A DNA stretch of 7,831 bases, taken from Planctomycetia bacterium. Lineage in GTDB: Bacteria; Planctomycetota; Planctomycetia; Pirellulales; UBA1268. The first letter of the stretch is position 1. Each line of letters begins with the position of its first letter. This document shows positions 5,774 to 7,831 of the stretch, piece after piece. The translations under genes were made by a program, and so were the position numbers. The stretch is taken from positions 1 through 7,831 of the forward strand of contig RGVT01000115.1 in NCBI GenBank assembly GCA_010027105.1. The letters are read 5' to 3'. The notes under the pieces are model-generated. The model searched no databases. It was not told the DNA's origin and was given only the letters and a program-made list of their open reading frames with translations.

Positions 5774-7831
5774 ATGACCGCCTCCCACCCGAACCCGAGC
5801 CGGGACTCCGTCGTCCCGGGCGGCGGAATGTTTCCCGCCGAGCGGTTTCCGCTCGCACCGGGCGAGCGCGTCGTCGCGACCTGCCGCTTCGATCTCGATG
5901 CAGCGCTCGACTTCGCGGAAGGCTGGATCGTCCTCACAGACAGCCGGCTCCTCGCCGACCCGCCGGCCTCCGCAGCCGGGGTCGCGACCCCGTCCGGCGG
6001 CGTGCGGTCGTGGGTGGTCGACTCAGGCACGCGGTTCGACGCCCGGCTGCGCAACGCCGTCGGCCGGATCGAACTCTCGCAGGCCGGGGAGGTGGTCGCC
6101 CGCTGGCTGTTCACGCCCGCACGGGCCAAGGGAGTGCACGCGCTCGAGGACGCGTTCGCCGAACTGCGGCGCGGCCGCCCCGCGCCGCCGGCCGCCGTCC
6201 CGCCCGCCGCCCGCCCGGGCGCGGGGGAGGCGGCGGGACAGCCGGCCGCCGCGGCCGGTGCCCGGGTCGGCGACGAGGATGCCGACCTGCCGGCGGCGGG
6301 CGTTCACTCGTGGCGGGCGCTCGTGAGGGTCGTGGCCTTCGCCCGGCCGCACGCGGTGATGGCCGCCATCGGGGCGCTCCTCTCGCTCGCGGCGACGGCA
6401 GCGGCGCTCGTGCCCCCCTACCTCACCAAGCCGCTCGTCGACCAGGCGCTGATCCCGCGGCAGTCGGGCGTGAACGTGCCCTTCTCGCTCGTGTGGTGGT
6501 ATCTCGGCGGCCTGGCGGTGGCCGCGGTCGCGGCCTGGCTCCTCTCGTGGGCGCGGTCGTGGGTGCTGGCCTGGGTGAGCGAGCGCATCGCCGCCGACCT
6601 GCGGGTGCGCACCTACGCGCACATGCAGGCCCTGTCGCTCGACTTCTTCTCCGCCAAGCGCACCGGCGATCTGATCACCCGCGTGGGGAGCGACACCGAC
6701 CGCCTCAACCTCTTCCTGTCGGTGAACCTGATCGAGTTCTCGTCGAACGTGATGCTCGTGCTGCTCACCGCGGCCGTGCTCGTGTGGATCGAGCCGACGC
6801 TGGCCGTCGTCACGCTCGCGCCGTTCCCGTTCGTCGTCTGGCTCGCCTACGCCGTGCGGTTCCAGCTGCGGCGCGGCTTCGCCCGGGCGAGCGTGGCCTG
6901 GGCCGACATGACGAGCGTGCTGGCCGACACGATCCCCGGCGCCCGCGTGGTGAAGGCCTTCGCCCAGGAGGAACGCGAGGTCGCCCGGTTCCGCGCCGCC
7001 AACGACCGCGTGCTCGACGCCAACGACCGCGTCAACGTGGTGTGGTCGTTCTTCGGGCCGCTGGTGAGCCTGTGCTCGGAGGCGGGCGTGCTCGTCGTGT
7101 GGGCGGCCGGCGCCTGGCTCGTGTTCGGCGGCGCCGTGACGGTCGGCACGCTGACCGCGTTCCTGGCCTACATCTCCCGGTTCTACGGCAAGGTGGAATC
7201 GATGATCCACACGGTGCCGGCGACGCAGCGGGCCGCCGCGAGCGCCCAGCGGATCTTCGAGATCCTCGACTGCAAGCCGACGGTCGCCGAGCCGGCGCGG
7301 GCGGTCGACCCGGGCCGCGTGCGGGGCCGGATCGAGATCTCGGCCGTGCACTTCCGCTACGGCTCGCGAGAGATCCTCCACGGCATCGACCTCACGATCG
7401 AACCGGGGGAGATGATCGGGCTCGTGGGGGCGAGCGGCTCCGGCAAGTCGACGCTCGCGAACCTCGTGTGCCGGTTCTACGACCCGTCGAGCGGGTCGAT
7501 CGCGGTCGACGGCGTCGACCTCCGCCGGCTCTCGATCAGCGCCTACCGCCGCAACCTGGGGTGCGTGCTGCAGGAGCCGTTCCTGTTCTTCGGCACCGTC
7601 GCCGAGAACATCGCCTACGGCCGGCCCGACGCCCCGCGCGACCGCATCGTGGCGGCGGCCCGCGCGGCGGGCGCGCACGAGTTCATCCTCCGCCTGCCGG
7701 CCGCCTACGACTCGCGCGTGGGGGAGCGCGGCGGGTCGCTGTCGGGCGGGGAGCGGCAGCGGCTCTCGATCGCGCGGGCGCTCTTGGTGGATCCGCGGAT
7801 CCTCGTCCTCGACGAGGCGACGTCGAGCGTC
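5774..7831 (+). CDS. ABC exporter half-transporter with N-terminal extension (3' end off window)
   Basis: 686 residues are visible and the frame is open at the right edge. Residues about 20-130 are a novel-looking N-domain (LAPGERVVATCRFDLD, then GWIVLTDSRLL at 50-60), followed by a Pro/Ala/Gly-rich linker (about 135-175). A type IV exporter membrane domain spans about 185-475, with hydrophobic segments near 194-216, 241-260, 325-341, 342-361, 435-453 and 456-470. It contains RVVKAFAQEE (391-400), typical of MsbA-like exporters. The ATPase domain starts near 518: Walker A GASGSGKST (552-560), Q-loop Gln600, signature LSGGERQR (656-663), Walker B ILVLDE (676-681). The D-loop and H-loop lie beyond the window. 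Frame 2 has no upstream ATG after the stop at 5591; the ATG at 5828 is an alternative start. Neither has a clear Shine-Dalgarno. Divergence from cphA suggests a cyanophycin-related role. The substrate and direction of transport are not evident. Confidence 0.92.
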   Translation, partial: MTASHPNPSRDSVVPGGGMFPAERFPLAPGERVVATCRFDLDAALDFAEGWIVLTDSRLLADPPASAAGVATPSGGVRSWVVDSGTRFDARLRNAVGRIELSQAGEVVARWLFTPARAKGVHALEDAFAELRRGRPAPPAAVPPAARPGAGEAAGQPAAAAGARVGDEDADLPAAGVHSWRALVRVVAFARPHAVMAAIGALLSLAATAAALVPPYLTKPLVDQALIPRQSGVNVPFSLVWWYLGGLAVAAVAAWLLSWARSWVLAWVSERIAADLRVRTYAHMQALSLDFFSAKRTGDLITRVGSDTDRLNLFLSVNLIEFSSNVMLVLLTAAVLVWIEPTLAVVTLAPFPFVVWLAYAVRFQLRRGFARASVAWADMTSVLADTIPGARVVKAFAQEEREVARFRAANDRVLDANDRVNVVWSFFGPLVSLCSEAGVLVVWAAGAWLVFGGAVTVGTLTAFLAYISRFYGKVESMIHTVPATQRAAASAQRIFEILDCKPTVAEPARAVDPGRVRGRIEISAVHFRYGSREILHGIDLTIEPGEMIGLVGASGSGKSTLANLVCRFYDPSSGSIAVDGVDLRRLSISAYRRNLGCVLQEPFLFFGTVAENIAYGRPDAPRDRIVAAARAAGAHEFILRLPAAYDSRVGERGGSLSGGERQRLSIARALLVDPRILVLDEATSSV

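Noticed and set aside
6023..7678. Long minus-strand frame (551 codons) antisense to the ABC transporter
   Set aside because: Composition is typical of a complement shadow; the plus strand has all the ABC motifs.

Overview
The window is a GC-rich (roughly two-thirds or more by eye) bacterial chromosome segment. It most likely comes from the Planctomycetota (Pirellulales/Rhodopirellula-like). The main reason is the left-hand gene: a secreted protein built from 16-residue 'YTV' repeats, a type I associate with planctomycete envelope proteins. The two large start sites (4922 minus, 5774 plus) lack clear Shine-Dalgarno sequences; the YTV gene has a good one.

Layout. (1) 2-1222, minus: secreted repeat protein, C-terminus cut by the left edge. 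It has two different 16-residue repeat families separated by a Gly/Trp/Tyr/Pro-rich linker. (2) 1223-1766: no intact gene. It holds the leader of gene 1, a large imperfect palindrome (1415-1555), and a start-less plus-strand reading frame (1547-1750) that looks like the decayed 3' end of a gene. (3) 1767-4922, minus: a 1051-residue cyanophycin synthetase (CphA). Its N-domain, ATP-grasp and Mur-ligase parts look intact, and it is fused in frame to a C-terminal SET-domain lysine-methyltransferase module with post-SET cysteines. (4) 4923-5773: an 851-bp divergent intergenic region with several inverted repeats and one AT-rich island, and no convincing gene. (5) 5774-7831, plus: an ABC exporter half-transporter (membrane domain plus ATPase) with an unusual 180-residue N-terminal extension, cut by the right edge just after Walker B.

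How the genes may work together. CphA makes the nitrogen storage polymer multi-L-arginyl-poly-L-aspartate from Asp, Arg and ATP. ABC transporters of this architecture are, from memory, a recognised neighbour of cphA ('cyanophycin metabolism-associated ABC transporter', usually next to a DUF1854 protein). The divergent pair therefore probably forms a cyanophycin-linked locus sharing one control region. The most notable feature is the CphA-SET fusion: a eukaryotic-looking protein methyltransferase module attached to a non-ribosomal peptide-polymer synthetase. The methylation target cannot be read from the sequence.
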